Positions 36,119 through 46,457 are shown, counted from the stretch's first letter. The stretch: 64,000 nt of DNA from JACCZR01 sp963844805 (GCA_963844805.1 CAWJPU010000012.1:62001-126000), one strand, 5' to 3'. Notes: generated by a model from the letters alone, not told the origin. Translations and numbers: made by a program.

Positions 36119-36427
36119 TACCTGTCCGTCCTTCGGTCCCGGCCTACGGGGTTAGCTGACGGGCTCGCGACGATCTGACGCCGCTACGGCCGGAAGGTCC
36201 AGAGGACCCGGCCGATTCGCCCCCACGGATGCCGCTCACACGGCCCCCGTACGGTTCCCCCGTTCCCCTCGGGCACCTTGATCACCTGAGGGGATTCGGC
36301 AGACTTCTCGACTGGCGGAGCAGCGTAGCACCGGGTGGGGTCGCTCGGAAGGGACGGGGCGAGGTATCTGCTACCTCTAAGCTCTGCCTTTTCCGCGGGC
36401 GCCTGAACCCCTGCCCGCATCCCTGGA
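36119..36427. other. Leader and intergenic region upstream of rplM
   Basis: About 300 bases without a supported gene between the divergent M23 gene and rplM. A perfect 6-bp stem with 5-base loop (GAGGTA-TCTGC-TACCTC) lies at 36361-36377, 50 bases before the rplM ATG. It could be part of the promoter or an L13 leader regulation site. I see no clear -35/-10 pair. Confidence 0.4.
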
Positions 36428-36886
36428 ATGAAGACCTTTGTTGCAACACCGGCAAACCGCGAGCGCGACTGGCTCGTCGTGGACGCGAGCGGCCACACGC
36501 TCGGCCGCCTGGCCACCCAGGTGGCCGACGTCCTGCGCGGCAAGCGCAAGCCGGAGTACACCCCGCACTGCGACGTGGGCGACTTCGTGATCGTCGTCAA
36601 CGCCGAGAAGATCGCCGTGACCGGCAAGAAGCTCGAGGAGAAGCGCTATCACCGCCACTCGGGCTATCCGGGCGGCCTGCGCAGCCGGACGCTCGAGGAG
36701 ATGCTCGACCGCCGGCCCGAGGAGGTCATCCGAAAGGCGGTCAAGGGGATGCTGCCGCGCACGCGCCTGGGCCGCGCCCAGCTGCGCAAGCTGAAGGTCT
36801 ACGCGGGGCCCGACCACCCGCACGCCGCGCAGCAGCCGGCGCCCCTCGACATACCCATCCGCGAGCGCCGGGAGGCCGGCTCATGA
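36428..36886 (+). CDS. rplM: 50S ribosomal protein L13
   Basis: 152 residues. RDWLVVDASGHTLGRLATQVADVLRGKRKPEYTPH, GDFVIVVNAEKIAVTGKKLEEK and YRHSGYPGG-like YHRHSGYPGGLRSRTLEEML plus VKGMLPRTRLGR are the universal L13 blocks. An early-assembly large-subunit protein. ATGA overlap with rpsI, the standard rplM-rpsI operon. First gene of a plus-strand cluster reaching to corA. Confidence 0.97.
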   Translation: MKTFVATPANRERDWLVVDASGHTLGRLATQVADVLRGKRKPEYTPHCDVGDFVIVVNAEKIAVTGKKLEEKRYHRHSGYPGGLRSRTLEEMLDRRPEEVIRKAVKGMLPRTRLGRAQLRKLKVYAGPDHPHAAQQPAPLDIPIRERREAGS

Positions 36887-37760
36887 TCGAAGATCCGCGC
36901 GAGCCCGACGAGGCTCCCGAGGAGGAGCCCGCCGCCGAGGCCGAGGCCCCCACGCCCGAGCCCGACGAGGCCGACCAGCACGACGAGGCGCCCGAGACCG
37001 CCGGCGAGTCCGCCGAGAGCGGGACCGACGAGCCGCCGGCCGAGGAGCCCGCGGCCGAGGGCGGAGGAGGCGCCCGCCGACCGAGGAGCAGCCCGCTGCC
37101 GATGCGGCCACGGACGAAGAGGCTTCCGCCGACCAGCCCGCCGAGGAGGCGCCCGCGGCCCCCCGGGCCCAGTCCGGCGGCGAGGACGTCATCATTCCCG
37201 GCGCCCACCTCGAGCCCGACCTGGTGCTGGAGGAGGAGGGCGCGGGCAGCGAGGCCGAGCAGGCCCTGGCCGGCGACGAGTTCGAGGCCGAGGAGGGCGC
37301 GCTGGCCCAGCGCGACGAGTCCGAGGACGAGGCCGACCAGCCGCTCGCCCGCGAGCCGCTGGACTTCGCCAAGGACGCCCGCTACCAGGCAACCGGCAAG
37401 CGCAAGCACGCGATCGCCCGCGTGATCCTCAAGCCCGGCGACGGCACCTACCGCGTCAACGGGCGCCCGCTGGACGACGTCTTCCCGCGCGTGAAGCTGC
37501 AGCGCATGGCCCGCCAGCCGCTGGAGACCGCCGGCTACGGCTCGCGCATGGACGTGGCCGCCCGCATCCACGGCGGCGGCGTGTCCGCTCAGGCCGGGGC
37601 CCTGCGCCACGGGATCGCCCGCGCGCTGGTCGAGGCCGACCCCAACCTGCGCACCGAGCTCAAGAAGCGCGGCTTCCTCACGCGCGACCCGCGCGTGAAG
37701 GAGCGCAAGAAGGCCGGCCTCAAGAAGGCGCGCAAGCGCCCGCAGTTCTCCAAGCGGTGA
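36883..37760 (+). CDS. rpsI: 30S ribosomal protein S9 with long acidic N-terminal extension (frameshifts)
   Basis: The last 125 or so residues (ATGKRKHAIARVILKPGDGT to KKARKRPQFSKR) are a normal S9, including GGGVSAQAGALRHGIARAL and the basic C-terminal tail that reaches the P-site tRNA. About 166 residues precede it, almost all Glu, Asp, Ala and Pro (EEPAAEAEAPTPEPDEAD and similar). ATG 36883 overlaps the rplM stop (ATGA), which supports the long form. Two +1 breaks at 37060-37066 and 37080-37083 lie in the extension. A later start (GTG 37224) would still leave about 53 extra residues. Confidence 0.92.
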
Positions 37761-37767
37761 CCGCACG

Positions 37768-37822
37768 ACCGAGCGGTGCTCCCGACCTCCGGTAGGACAG
37801 GGCGGCCGGCCGACGCCCGGCT
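37768..37822. repeat. Intergenic hairpin repeat family 1, copy 2
   Basis: Inverse orientation relative to copy 1: GAGCGGTGCTCCCGACCTCC, GGTAGGACAGGGCGGCCGGC and GACGCCCGG. Sits in the short gap between rpsI and glmM. Confidence 0.8.
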
Positions 37823-37839
37823 CCGTCGGTAGGCCCGCG

Positions 37840-39158
37840 ATGGCCAGGCTGTTCGGCACCGACGGGGTGCGCGGAGTTGCCGGCGACCTGCTGACGGCAG
37901 AGCTGGCCGTCGCACTGGGCCGCGCTGCCGCGGCGGAGGCGAAGGCCGACGCGCCGCAGGTGCTCATCGTGCGCGACACGCGCGAGTCCGGCGAGATGCT
38001 CGAGGCCGCGCTGGCCGCCGGAGTGGCGGCGGGCGGCGGGCACGCGCTTCTGGGCGGGGTGCTGCCGACGCCGGGCGCCGCGCTGCTCGTGCGCCGCTAC
38101 GAGTTCGACCTCGCGGCCGTCGTCTCGGCCTCGCACAACCCCTACCGCGACAACGGCATCAAGCTCTTCGGCTCGGCCGGGACCAAGATCCCCGACGAGG
38201 TGGAGCGGCGCATCGAGCAGCAAGTCCAGGCGGGAGCGCAGTCCGCTCGCGGGCCCCATCGGCCGCGTGCACGAGCTGCACGGCGCCACCGGCGACTACC
38301 TGCGCGAGCTGGAGCTGCGCTTCAGCGGGCTGGACCTGTCGGGCCTGAAGGTGCTGCTCGACTGCGCGAACGGGGCCACCTACCGAGTGGCGCCCGAGAT
38401 CTTCCGTCGCCTGGGCGCCGATGCCGAGACCGTGGGCGCCGAGCCCGACGGGCGCAACATCAACGACGGCTGCGGCTCCACCCACGTCGAGGAGCTGGCC
38501 CCGCGGGTGGCGGAGGGCGGGTTCGACGTGGGCTTCGCCTTCGACGGCGACGGCGACCGCGCGCTGGCGGTGGACCGCGAGGGCGCGGTGGTCGACGGCG
38601 ACGAGCTGCTCGCCCTGTCCGCGCTGCACCTGCGCGGCTCCGGGCGCCTGCCGGGCGACGGCGTGGCGGTGACCGTGATGACCAACTACGGCTTCCATCA
38701 GGCGATGCAGCGACGCGGGCGTGGAGGTGGCCACCACCCCGGTAGGGGACCGTCACGTGCTGGCCGAGCTCCTGCGTCGCGGCTGGGGGCTGGGCGGCGA
38801 GCAGTCGGGGCACATCATCGAAACCGGCTTCGTGCCTTCAGGCGACGGGCTGGCCGCGGCCCTGCTGTGCCTGGAGGCGCTGAAAGGCGGCGACCTGGCC
38901 GCCCGCCAGGCGATGGAGAAGCTCCCCCAGTCGCTGGTCAACGTGACGGTGGCGGACCGAGACGCGATCGAGGGGGCCACGGTGGTCTGGGACGCGGTGG
39001 AGCGCGAGAACCAGCTGCTCGAGGGCCGCGGCCGGGTCCTGGTGCGGCCCTCGGGAACGGAGCCCCTGGTGCGCGTGATGGTCGAGGCGCCGGGGAAGGA
39101 CGAGTGCGAGGCGGTGTCGAAACGCCTGGTGGACCTCGTCGTCCAAGAGCTAGCCTGA
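37840..39158 (+). CDS. glmM: Phosphoglucosamine mutase (two frameshifts)
   Basis: Interconverts glucosamine 6-phosphate and 1-phosphate for UDP-GlcNAc synthesis. It begins MARLFGTDGVRGVAGDLLTAEL. The active-site phosphoserine loop is VVSASHNPYRDNGIKLFG. The metal-binding loop is AFDGDGDRALAVD, the sugar-binding segment is GGEQSGHIIE and the phosphate-binding segment is VLVRPSGTEPLVRVMVEA. +1 breaks at about 38236-38262 and 38707-38712 cut the chain into three frames. It is followed 7 bases later by glmS. Confidence 0.93.
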
Positions 39159-39165
39159 ACCCCTT

Positions 39166-41025
39166 ATGTGCGGCATCGTCGGATACACCGGCTCGCGCTC
39201 ATGCCGCGGGCTCCTGCTGGACGGCCTGGGCCACCTCGAGTACCGCGGCTACGACTCGGCCGGCCTGTCCCTGGTCGGCAAGGCCGGGGTCGAGTCGGTT
39301 CACGCCGTGGGCAAGCTCTCGTTTCTGCAGGAGGCCATCGCCGCGGGCGACGACCGCGACGGCGGCACCGCCACGCTGGCCATCCCGGCCACCACGGGCA
39401 TCGCCCACACCCGCTGGGCCACCCACGGCCGCGTGACCCACGAGAACGCCCACCCCCACGACGACCCCTCCGGCCGGGTCCACATCGTGATGAACGGCAT
39501 CGTGGAGAACTGGAGCGAGCTGCGCCGCCGGCTGGAGGCCGAGGGCTCGGAGTTCACGTCGGAGACGGACACCGAGGTGGTGGCCCACCTGATCGCCTCC
39601 CACCTCGACGAGGGCCTGCTCGAGGCCGTCCAGAAGGCCTACGGCGAGCTGCGCGGCCATTACTCCTTCGTCGCGGCCAGCTCCGAGGAGCCCGACCTGC
39701 TGGTCGGCGCGCGCAAGGAGACCCCGCTCGTCATCGGGCGCGGCGACGGTGAGAACTTCTTCGGCTCGGCGGTCGCCGCTTTCCTGAGCGAGACCCGCCG
39801 GGTGCAGTTCATCCAGGACGACGAGATCGTGGCCATGACCCCCGACGAGGTGCGGATCTTCAACGCCGACGGCGAGGAGGTCGAGCGCGAGATCGAGGAG
39901 GTCGACTGGGACCAGGCGGCGGCCGAGAAGGGCGGCTACGAGACCTTCATGCTCAAGGAGATCCACGAGCAGCCCGAGGCCATCGCCGAGACGGTCGGCG
40001 ACCGGCTGCGCCCCGACGGCACGCTGGACCTGACCGACCTCGGCATCTCCGACGAGGAGCTGCGCACCTTCCGGCGAGTGCTGGTGGTGGCCTGCGGCAC
40101 CTCCTACCACGCCGGCGTGGTGGCCCGATACGCGATCGAGGAGTGGTCGGGGGTGCCGGTGGGCGTCGACATCGCCTCCGAGTTCCGCTACCGAAAGCCG
40201 CTGTTCGACGACCACGACCTGGTCGTCGGCATCACCCAGTCCGGCGAGACGGCAGACACCCTCGCCGCGATGCGCCTGGCCCGCAACAGCGGCGCCAAGG
40301 TGATCGCGATCACCAACGTGATGGGCAGCCAGGCAACGCGCGACTCCGACGGCGTTCTGTTCACCCGCGCGGGGCTGGAGATCGGCGTGGCCGCCACCAA
40401 GACCTTCGTCGCCCAGACCGCCGCCATGTACCTGCTGGGCCTCAAGCTCGCCGAGGTGCGCGGCGCCCTGCCCGACGACGTGATGGCCGGCCTGGGCTCC
40501 GACCTGCGGGCGATGCCGCGCCACATCGAGCACATCCTCGAGACCCAGACCGAGCGCCTGCAGGACATCGGCGAGCGCTTCCGCGACGCAGGCTTCTTCT
40601 TCTACCTCGGCCGTCACATCGGGCTGCCGATCGCGCTCGAGGGCGCGCTGAAGATGAAGGAGATCTCCTACGTGCCCAGCGACGCGTACGCCGCGGGGGA
40701 GATGAAGCACGGCCCGATCGCTCTGCTCGACGACCGCACTCCGGTGGTGTGCGTGGCCACCGAGCTGCCGATGCTGGACAAGATGCTGTCGAACATGGCC
40801 GAGGTGCAGGCCCGCGGCGCACACGTGATCGCCGTGGCCACCGAGGGCTCGCAGCAGGTGGGGGAGAACTCGGAGGAGGTCGTCTACGTGCCGCGCACCG
40901 ACTGGCTGCTGCAGCCGCTGCTGGCGGTGGTGCCGCTCCAGCTCCTCTCCTACTACGTGGCGCGGGCGCGGGGGCTGAACATCGACCAGCCGCGCAATCT
41001 CGCCAAGACCGTGACGGTCGAGTAG
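39166..41025 (+). CDS. glmS: Glutamine-fructose-6-phosphate aminotransferase (isomerizing)
   Basis: 619 residues, intact. Forms glucosamine 6-phosphate. The glutaminase domain starts MCGIVGYTG with the nucleophile Cys2, followed by LEYRGYDSAGLS and RWATHGRVTHENAHPH. Two SIS domains follow: VACGTSYHAGVVARYAIE, SGETADTLAAMRLAR and VMGSQATRDSDGVLFTRAG-type repeats. AAGEMKHGPIALLD and the terminal QPRNLAKTVTVE end the protein. Directly after glmM, so both steps of GlcN-1-P formation are co-expressed. Confidence 0.97.
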   Translation: MCGIVGYTGSRSCRGLLLDGLGHLEYRGYDSAGLSLVGKAGVESVHAVGKLSFLQEAIAAGDDRDGGTATLAIPATTGIAHTRWATHGRVTHENAHPHDDPSGRVHIVMNGIVENWSELRRRLEAEGSEFTSETDTEVVAHLIASHLDEGLLEAVQKAYGELRGHYSFVAASSEEPDLLVGARKETPLVIGRGDGENFFGSAVAAFLSETRRVQFIQDDEIVAMTPDEVRIFNADGEEVEREIEEVDWDQAAAEKGGYETFMLKEIHEQPEAIAETVGDRLRPDGTLDLTDLGISDEELRTFRRVLVVACGTSYHAGVVARYAIEEWSGVPVGVDIASEFRYRKPLFDDHDLVVGITQSGETADTLAAMRLARNSGAKVIAITNVMGSQATRDSDGVLFTRAGLEIGVAATKTFVAQTAAMYLLGLKLAEVRGALPDDVMAGLGSDLRAMPRHIEHILETQTERLQDIGERFRDAGFFFYLGRHIGLPIALEGALKMKEISYVPSDAYAAGEMKHGPIALLDDRTPVVCVATELPMLDKMLSNMAEVQARGAHVIAVATEGSQQVGENSEEVVYVPRTDWLLQPLLAVVPLQLLSYYVARARGLNIDQPRNLAKTVTVE

Positions 41026-41032
41026 CCCGCCC

Positions 41033-41386
41033 TTGAGCGGCGTCGGCCTCGACCTCCTCGACATCGCCCGTCTGGAGCGCTCGCTGGAGCGCCGGCCGCG
41101 GCTGGCCGAGCGGCTGTTCACCGAGGCCGAGCGCGGCTACGCCGCCGAGCGCGCCCGGCCGGGGCAGCACCTCGCCGCGCGCTTTTGCGCGAAGGAGGCG
41201 GTGGCCAAGGCGCTGGGCCTGCGCGGGTGGAGCTTCCGCGACGTGGAGATCGTCGCCGGCGAGGGGCCGCCCACCGCGCGGCTGAGTGGAGCGGCCGCGC
41301 GCCGGGCTGAGGAGCTCGGCGTGGAGGCGCGGATCTCCCTCACCCACACCGAGACGACGGCGGGAGCCGTCGCGGTCGCCCTGTGA
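41033..41386 (+). CDS. acpS: Holo-[acyl-carrier-protein] synthase
   Basis: 117 residues from TTG 41033. Transfers 4'-phosphopantetheine to acyl carrier protein. GVGLDLLDIARLERSLER has the metal-binding Asp, LAARFCAKEAVAKALG is the conserved core and ISLTHTETTAGAVAVAL ends the fold. Lies 7 bases after glmS, and its stop overlaps the NAD(P)HX repair gene by 4 bases, an order (glmS-acpS-nnr-alr) common in actinobacteria. Confidence 0.92.
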   Translation: MSGVGLDLLDIARLERSLERRPRLAERLFTEAERGYAAERARPGQHLAARFCAKEAVAKALGLRGWSFRDVEIVAGEGPPTARLSGAAARRAEELGVEARISLTHTETTAGAVAVAL

Positions 41387-42906
41387 GCCTGCCCGGCTGG
41401 CTCGACCCCCTCTACGAGGCCGGCGAGATGCGCGCGGCCGACGCCTACGCGATCGAGGAGCGCGACGTGCCGTCGCTCGACCTGATGGAGCGCGCCGGCG
41501 CCGGCCTGGCGCGCCTGGTGGCCGCCCGCGCGGCCGACGGCCCGGTCCGGGTGGTGGTGGGCAAGGGCAACAACGGCGGCGACGGGCTGGTGGTGGCGCG
41601 CCTGCTGCGTGAGGAGGGCCGCGAGGTCGACGTGCTGGCGGTGGCCGACCTGGGCGGGGCGCAAGGCGACGTGGCCGCGAACCTCGAGCGGCTGCCCGGG
41701 GACGGGCCGCGCGAGTTCTCGCCCGAGGCGCTGGAGGGGTCGGGCGCCGTGGTCGACGCCATGCTGGGCACCGGGCTTCGAGGGCTCGCCGCGCGAGCCG
41801 ATCGCCGGGAGCGATAGCCGCGGTCAACGACCAGGACGCGCCGGTGATCGCCTGCGACGCGCCCTCGGGGGTCAACGCCTCCACCGGCGAGGTCGAGGCC
41901 GATGCGGTGCGGGCCTCCGCCACCGGCACCTTCCACGGCGCCAAGATCGGCCTGCACGTGAACCCCGGGTCCGATCACGCGGGGGAGGTCGAGGTGATCG
42001 AGATCGGCATCCCGCGCGGCGCGCCCAGCGGCCAGCAGCGGCCGGGCCTGATCTCCGAGCGGGTGCTCGACCTGTACCCGCGCCGCGGACGCGAGGGGAG
42101 CAAGTTCGCCTCCGGCGTGGTCGTGGTGGCGGGCGGCTCGGAGGGCCTGACCGGCGCCCCCACCATGGCGGCGCTCAGCGCCCAGCGGGCCGGCGCCGGC
42201 TACGTGCAGGCGGCGGTTCCGGCCCCCGCCCAGCCGGCGATCGAGCTCCGGCTCCTCGAGGGGATGAGCCGCGGGCTGCCCGACCGCGACGGCGGCCACA
42301 CGCCGGACGGCGCCGGGCAGGTCGAGGAGATGGCAGAGCGCGCGGGCTGCGTGGTGCTCGGGCCGGGCCTGGGCCGCGCGGAGGGCGCGGTGGACTTCGC
42401 GCGGGCGGTCGCGCGCGGCGTGCGAGGTGCCGCTGCTGCTCGACGCCGACGGCCTCAACGCCCACGCGGGCGCGCTGGAGTCGCTGGCCGAGCGCGATGC
42501 GCCGACGGTGCTCACCCCGCACGAGGGCGAGCTGGGCCGGCTGCTGGACCGTGACCGCGAGGAGGTGGCCGGGCACCGTCTCGCCTGCGTGCGGGAGGCC
42601 GCCGAGCGCAGCGGGGCAGTGGTGCTGCTCAAGGGCGACGACACGCTGGTCGCCTTCCCCGGCGGACCGGTGGCGGTGAGCCCCGGTGGCAGCCCTGCGC
42701 TGGCCACCGCGGGAACGGGTGACGTCCTCTCGGGAGTGATCGGCGCCCTGCTGGCCAAGGGCCTGGGCCCATTCGAGGCGGCGTCGCTGGGGTGTCTGGC
42801 CCACCTTCTGGCCGGCCGCGCGGCTGCGGAGCGCCTGGGCGCCGAGCACGTGATCGCCGGCGACGTGATCGAGGACCTGCCCCGGGGCTTCCGCTCGATC
42901 CCGTAA
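41383..42906 (+). CDS. nnrD: Bifunctional NAD(P)HX epimerase/dehydratase (three frameshifts)
   Basis: Repairs hydrated NAD(P)H. The N-terminal epimerase half (YjeF_N) has MRAADAYAIEERDVPSLDLMERAG and VVGKGNNGGDGLVVARLL. The C-terminal dehydratase half (YjeF_C) has KFASGVVVVAGGSEGLTGAP, VLGPGLGRAEGAV, PLLLDADGLNAHAG, LTPHEGELGRLL and GGSPALATAGTGDVLSGVIGALLA. Three +1 breaks, at about 41774-41779, 41805-41811 and 42418-42425, put the chain in four successive frames. Only by joining them is the full 500-residue fusion recovered. Confidence 0.9.
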
Positions 42907-42915
42907 CTTCGGTCG

Positions 42916-44051
42916 ATGGCCTCTGAGCCCGCCACACAGCCCGTGGAGCGTGCGCTGGCGCGCGTGGACGTGGGCGCGGTCGCCCGCAACTGCGGGCGCC
43001 TGAAGGACGCCCTGACCGGCGAGGCCGCGCTGTGCGCGGTCGTCAAGGCCGACGGCTACGGCCACGGCGCCGGTCCCTGCGCGCGAGCGGCGCTCGAGGG
43101 CGGCGCCACGTGGCTCGCCGTGGCCACGGCGCACGAGGCGATGCAGCTGCGCGAGGAGGGCATCGACGCGCGGATGCTGGTCATGGGTGCGCTGACGCCC
43201 GAGGACGCCCAGCTGGCGCTGCAGGCGGAGGCCGACGTGGTGGCCTGGCGCCCGGAGTTCGCCCGCCGTCTGGCCGACTGGGCCGAGGGCCGCCGGGCGC
43301 GGGTGCACGTGAAGCTCGACACGGGGATGGGCCGCCTGGGCACCCGCGACCCCGATGAGGCGCTCCGTGTGGTCGACGTCCTGGCCGCCGACGACCTCCT
43401 GGAGTTGGCCGGCCTGATGACCCACTTCGCCACCGCCGACGAGCCGGGCGACGATCACTTCCCCCGCCAGCTCGAGCGCTTCACCGCCTTCGTGGAGCGG
43501 GTGAAGCCCGACCATCCCGATGCGGTCGTCCACGCCGCCAACAGCGCGGCCACGCTGCGCGACGCGGCGTCGCACTTCGACATGGTGCGGTGCGGCATCG
43601 CGATCTACGGGCTCGACCCGTTCAACCGCGACCCGGCCGACCATGGCCTGGAGCCCGCGCTGTCGCTGTCCTCCTACGTCGGCCGCGTCGAGCCGCTTCG
43701 AGCCGGGGGCGGGCACCGGCTACGGCCAGACCTGGCACGCCCCGCGGGAGACCTGGGTGGCGACGCTGCCCATCGGCTACGGCGACGGCTGGCGCCGCGG
43801 CCTGTCCAACGACGCCGACGTGCTGATCGGCGGCCGGCGGCGGCCGCTGGTGGGCACGGTGAGCATGGACAACATCACGGTGGACCTCGGGCCCCGAGGC
43901 CGACGTCGCGCCCTTGGACCACGCCGTGCTGATCGGCGCCCAGGGCGAAGAGCGCATCCTCTGCGAGGAGGTGGCCGGCCGCCTGGGGACGATCAACTAC
44001 GAGGTGACCTGCGGCCTGAGCGCCCGCGTGCCGCGCCGCCACGAGCGGTGA
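42916..44051 (+). CDS. alr: Alanine racemase (two frameshifts)
   Basis: PLP enzyme making D-alanine. ARVDVGAVARNCGRLKDAL, CAVVKADGYGHGA (PLP Lys), HVKLDTGMGRLGTRD and HAANSAATLRD are in the first frame. After a +1 break at 43692-43700 it reads FEPGAGTGYGQTW (catalytic Tyr). WVATLPIGYGDGWRRGLSN and VGTVSMDNITVDLG follow. A second +1 break at about 43890-43898 leads to the C-terminus ending INYEVTCGLSARVPRRHER. Its stop overlaps the next gene by 4 bases. Confidence 0.93.
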
Positions 44052-45481
44052 GCGCCCTCGAGGACCTGACCGGCCACGAGGCGACCCTCGCCGCCCGCGA
44101 GGTGCTCGAGCGGGAGGGCGTGAAGGCCTGGCTGGTGGGCGGCACGATCCGCGACGCGCTTCTGGGCCGCCCGCTGCACGACCTCGACCTGGCCCTCGAG
44201 GGCGACGCCGAGGCCCAGGCGCGCGCGCTGGCCGACGCGGTGGGCGGGCCCGTGTTCAGCCTCTCGGAGGCCTTCGGCGCCTGGCGGGTGATCGATCGCC
44301 GCCGCGGGGTCACCTATGACCTGACGCCGCTGCAGGGGGAGACCATCGAGGCCGACCTCGCCCAGCGCGAGCTGACGCTGAACGCGATGGGCCTGCCGCT
44401 GGGCGGCGGCGAGCTGATCGACCCGTTCGGGGGGCGGCAGGATCTGGAGGCGGGGTGCCTGCGGCTGGTCAGCGAGGAGGCCCTGGTCGGCGACCCGCTC
44501 CGGACGCTGCGGCTGGCCCGCTTCGCCTCCGAGCTTGGCTTCGCCGCCGATCCGGCAGCCGAGGAGGCGGTCTCCCGGCACGCGGCGCGGGTGACCGAGG
44601 CCGCCCCCGAGCGCATCTGGGCCGAGCTGCGCCACCTGGTCTGCGCCGACGGCGTGCTGGAGGGACTGGAACTGGCCGAGCGCACGGCCGTGCTGAAGGA
44701 GGTGCTCCCCGAGCTGTCGGCGCTCCACAGCGTGGAGCAGAGCCAGTACCACCACCTCGACGTCTACGAGCACACCCTCGAGGTGCTCGCCCGCCAGCTG
44801 GAGCTCGAGCGCGACCCCTCGGCGGTCTTCGGCGACCTGGCCCCGCGGCTGGAGGCGGTGCTGGGGGAGACTCTGGCCGACGAGCTGACCCGTCGGCAGG
44901 CGCTGCGCTTCGCCGCCCTGCTGCACGACGTGGGCAAGCCGGCCACCCGCGGCGTGCGCCCCGACGGCCGGGTCACGTTCATCGGCCACGACGCGACCGG
45001 GGACGAGATGGTCCAGCAGATCTTCCGTCGCCTGCGGGCGAGCTCGCGGCTGGCGGCGTTCGTCGGCGCGCTGACCCGCCACCACCTCGTGCTCGGCTTC
45101 CTCGTGCACGAGCGCCCGCTCTCGCGCCGCAGCGTCTATCGCTACCTGCGCGCGACCGATCCCGTCGAGGTGGAGGTGACCCTGCTCACCTGCGCCGACC
45201 GCCTGGCCACCCGCGGGCGCAAAGCCGAGGCGGCGATCGCCGCCCACCTCGAGCTGGCCCGCGAGCTGATGGGTCCCGCGCTCGACTGGCGCGAGCACGG
45301 GCCACCGCGGCCCCTGCTGCCGGGGGACGAGCTGGCGCGCGAGGTCGGGATCGAGCCGGGCCCCGAGCTGGGCGAGCTGGTGCGGCGGCTGGAGGAGGCC
45401 ACCTACGCCGGCGAGGTCGACGGCCGCGAGGGCGCGGTGCGGCTCGCCCGGCGTCTGCGAGAGGATGCCGCCCGCGAGTGA
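44048..45481 (+). CDS. CCA tRNA nucleotidyltransferase / poly(A) polymerase family with HD domain
   Basis: 477 residues, intact, GTG start. Class II nucleotidyltransferase: AWLVGGTIRDALLGRPLHDLDLALEGD has the GG...RD and DxD catalytic motif. YDLTPLQGETIEADLAQRELTLNAM, PFGGRQDLEAGCLRLV and DPLRTLRLARFASELGFA follow. A C-terminal HD domain has YHHLDVYEHTLEVL and LLHDVGKPATRG. It may add CCA to tRNA 3' ends or poly(A) to RNA; sequence alone does not separate these. Overlaps alr and corA by 4 bases each. Confidence 0.9.
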   Translation: MSALEDLTGHEATLAAREVLEREGVKAWLVGGTIRDALLGRPLHDLDLALEGDAEAQARALADAVGGPVFSLSEAFGAWRVIDRRRGVTYDLTPLQGETIEADLAQRELTLNAMGLPLGGGELIDPFGGRQDLEAGCLRLVSEEALVGDPLRTLRLARFASELGFAADPAAEEAVSRHAARVTEAAPERIWAELRHLVCADGVLEGLELAERTAVLKEVLPELSALHSVEQSQYHHLDVYEHTLEVLARQLELERDPSAVFGDLAPRLEAVLGETLADELTRRQALRFAALLHDVGKPATRGVRPDGRVTFIGHDATGDEMVQQIFRRLRASSRLAAFVGALTRHHLVLGFLVHERPLSRRSVYRYLRATDPVEVEVTLLTCADRLATRGRKAEAAIAAHLELARELMGPALDWREHGPPRPLLPGDELAREVGIEPGPELGELVRRLEEATYAGEVDGREGAVRLARRLREDAARE

Positions 45482-46449
45482 TCGTCGACTGCGCCATATA
45501 CGAGGACGGCAAGCGCGTCGACGACGACGTCGACCCGGCGGACGCCCTCCAGGCCGCGCGCGACCGCGGCTCGTTCGCGTGGATCGGCCTGTTCGAGCCC
45601 TCCGAGGACGAGTTCGACTCCATGCAGCGCGAGTTCGAGCTGCACGAGCTGGCCGTGGAGGACGCGGTCAACGCCCACCAGCGGCCCAAGCTGGAGACCT
45701 ACGGCGACACGGTCTTCCTCGTGCTGAAGACCGCGCGCTACATCGACCCCGACGAGGTGATCCAGTTCGGCGAGATCCTCGTCTTCCTGGGCCACGACTT
45801 CATCGTCACCGTTCGCCACGGCGAAGGCAGCTCGCTGCAGGGCGTGCGCGAGGACCTCGAATCACGGCCCGACCTGCTGGCGCACGGTCCCGGCGCGGTG
45901 TTGCACGCGATCGTCGACCGGGTCGTCGACGACTACTTCCCCGCCGTGGCGGGGCTGGAGGAGGACATCGAGGAGGTGGAGAACTCGGTCTTCTCCTCCG
46001 AGCGCACCAACCCGGCGGAGCGCATCTACCGCCTCAAGCGCGAGACCCAGCAGTTCCATCGAGCGACCACGCCGCTGCTGGAACCAATGGACCGCCTCAC
46101 GGGCGGGCGCGTGGGCCAGATCCACCCCGAGGTCCAGACCTACTTCCAGGACGTCAACGACCACCTCGTGCGCGTGACCGACCGGCTCGACGTCCTCAAC
46201 GACAGCCTCAACAGCATCCTCCAGGCCAACCTGGCCCAGGTCACCGTCCAGCAGAACGACGACGTACGCCGCATCTCGGCGATCGTGGCGATCATCGCCG
46301 TGCCCACCGCGATCGCGGGCATCTACGGCATGAACTTCGAGCACATGCCCGAGCTGAAGTCCGAGCTGGGCTACCCGATCGTGCTCTTGGTGATGGCGGC
46401 CATCTGCTTCGGCCTGTACCGCTACTTCCGCCGCGTCGGCTGGCTGTGA
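45478..46449 (+). CDS. corA: CorA family magnesium/cobalt transporter
   Basis: 323 residues. Pentameric membrane channel for Mg2+/Co2+. The N-terminal cytosolic domain includes FAWIGLFEPSEDEFDSMQREF and VEDAVNAHQRPKLETYGDTVFLVLKTARY. A long helix follows (VDDYFPAVAGLEEDIEEVENSVFS). TM1 ends in the signature YGMN (IAGIYGMNFEHMPEL), and TM2 is IVLLVMAAICFGLYRYF with a basic end. Intact. Last gene of the rplM-to-corA cluster and followed by an intergenic repeat. Confidence 0.95.
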   Translation: MIVDCAIYEDGKRVDDDVDPADALQAARDRGSFAWIGLFEPSEDEFDSMQREFELHELAVEDAVNAHQRPKLETYGDTVFLVLKTARYIDPDEVIQFGEILVFLGHDFIVTVRHGEGSSLQGVREDLESRPDLLAHGPGAVLHAIVDRVVDDYFPAVAGLEEDIEEVENSVFSSERTNPAERIYRLKRETQQFHRATTPLLEPMDRLTGGRVGQIHPEVQTYFQDVNDHLVRVTDRLDVLNDSLNSILQANLAQVTVQQNDDVRRISAIVAIIAVPTAIAGIYGMNFEHMPELKSELGYPIVLLVMAAICFGLYRYFRRVGWL

Positions 46450-46457
46450 TCGGGCCG

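Noticed and set aside
39199..41121. A 640-codon open frame on the minus strand opposite glmS
   Set aside because: Same GC-driven shadow of an intact, confidently identified gene.
37063..43898. Programmed +1 frameshifting as an explanation for split genes
   Set aside because: No shared slippery sequence, downstream pseudoknot or stop codon at the shift as in prfB; several genes would need two or three events. Kept only as a minor alternative in the first finding.
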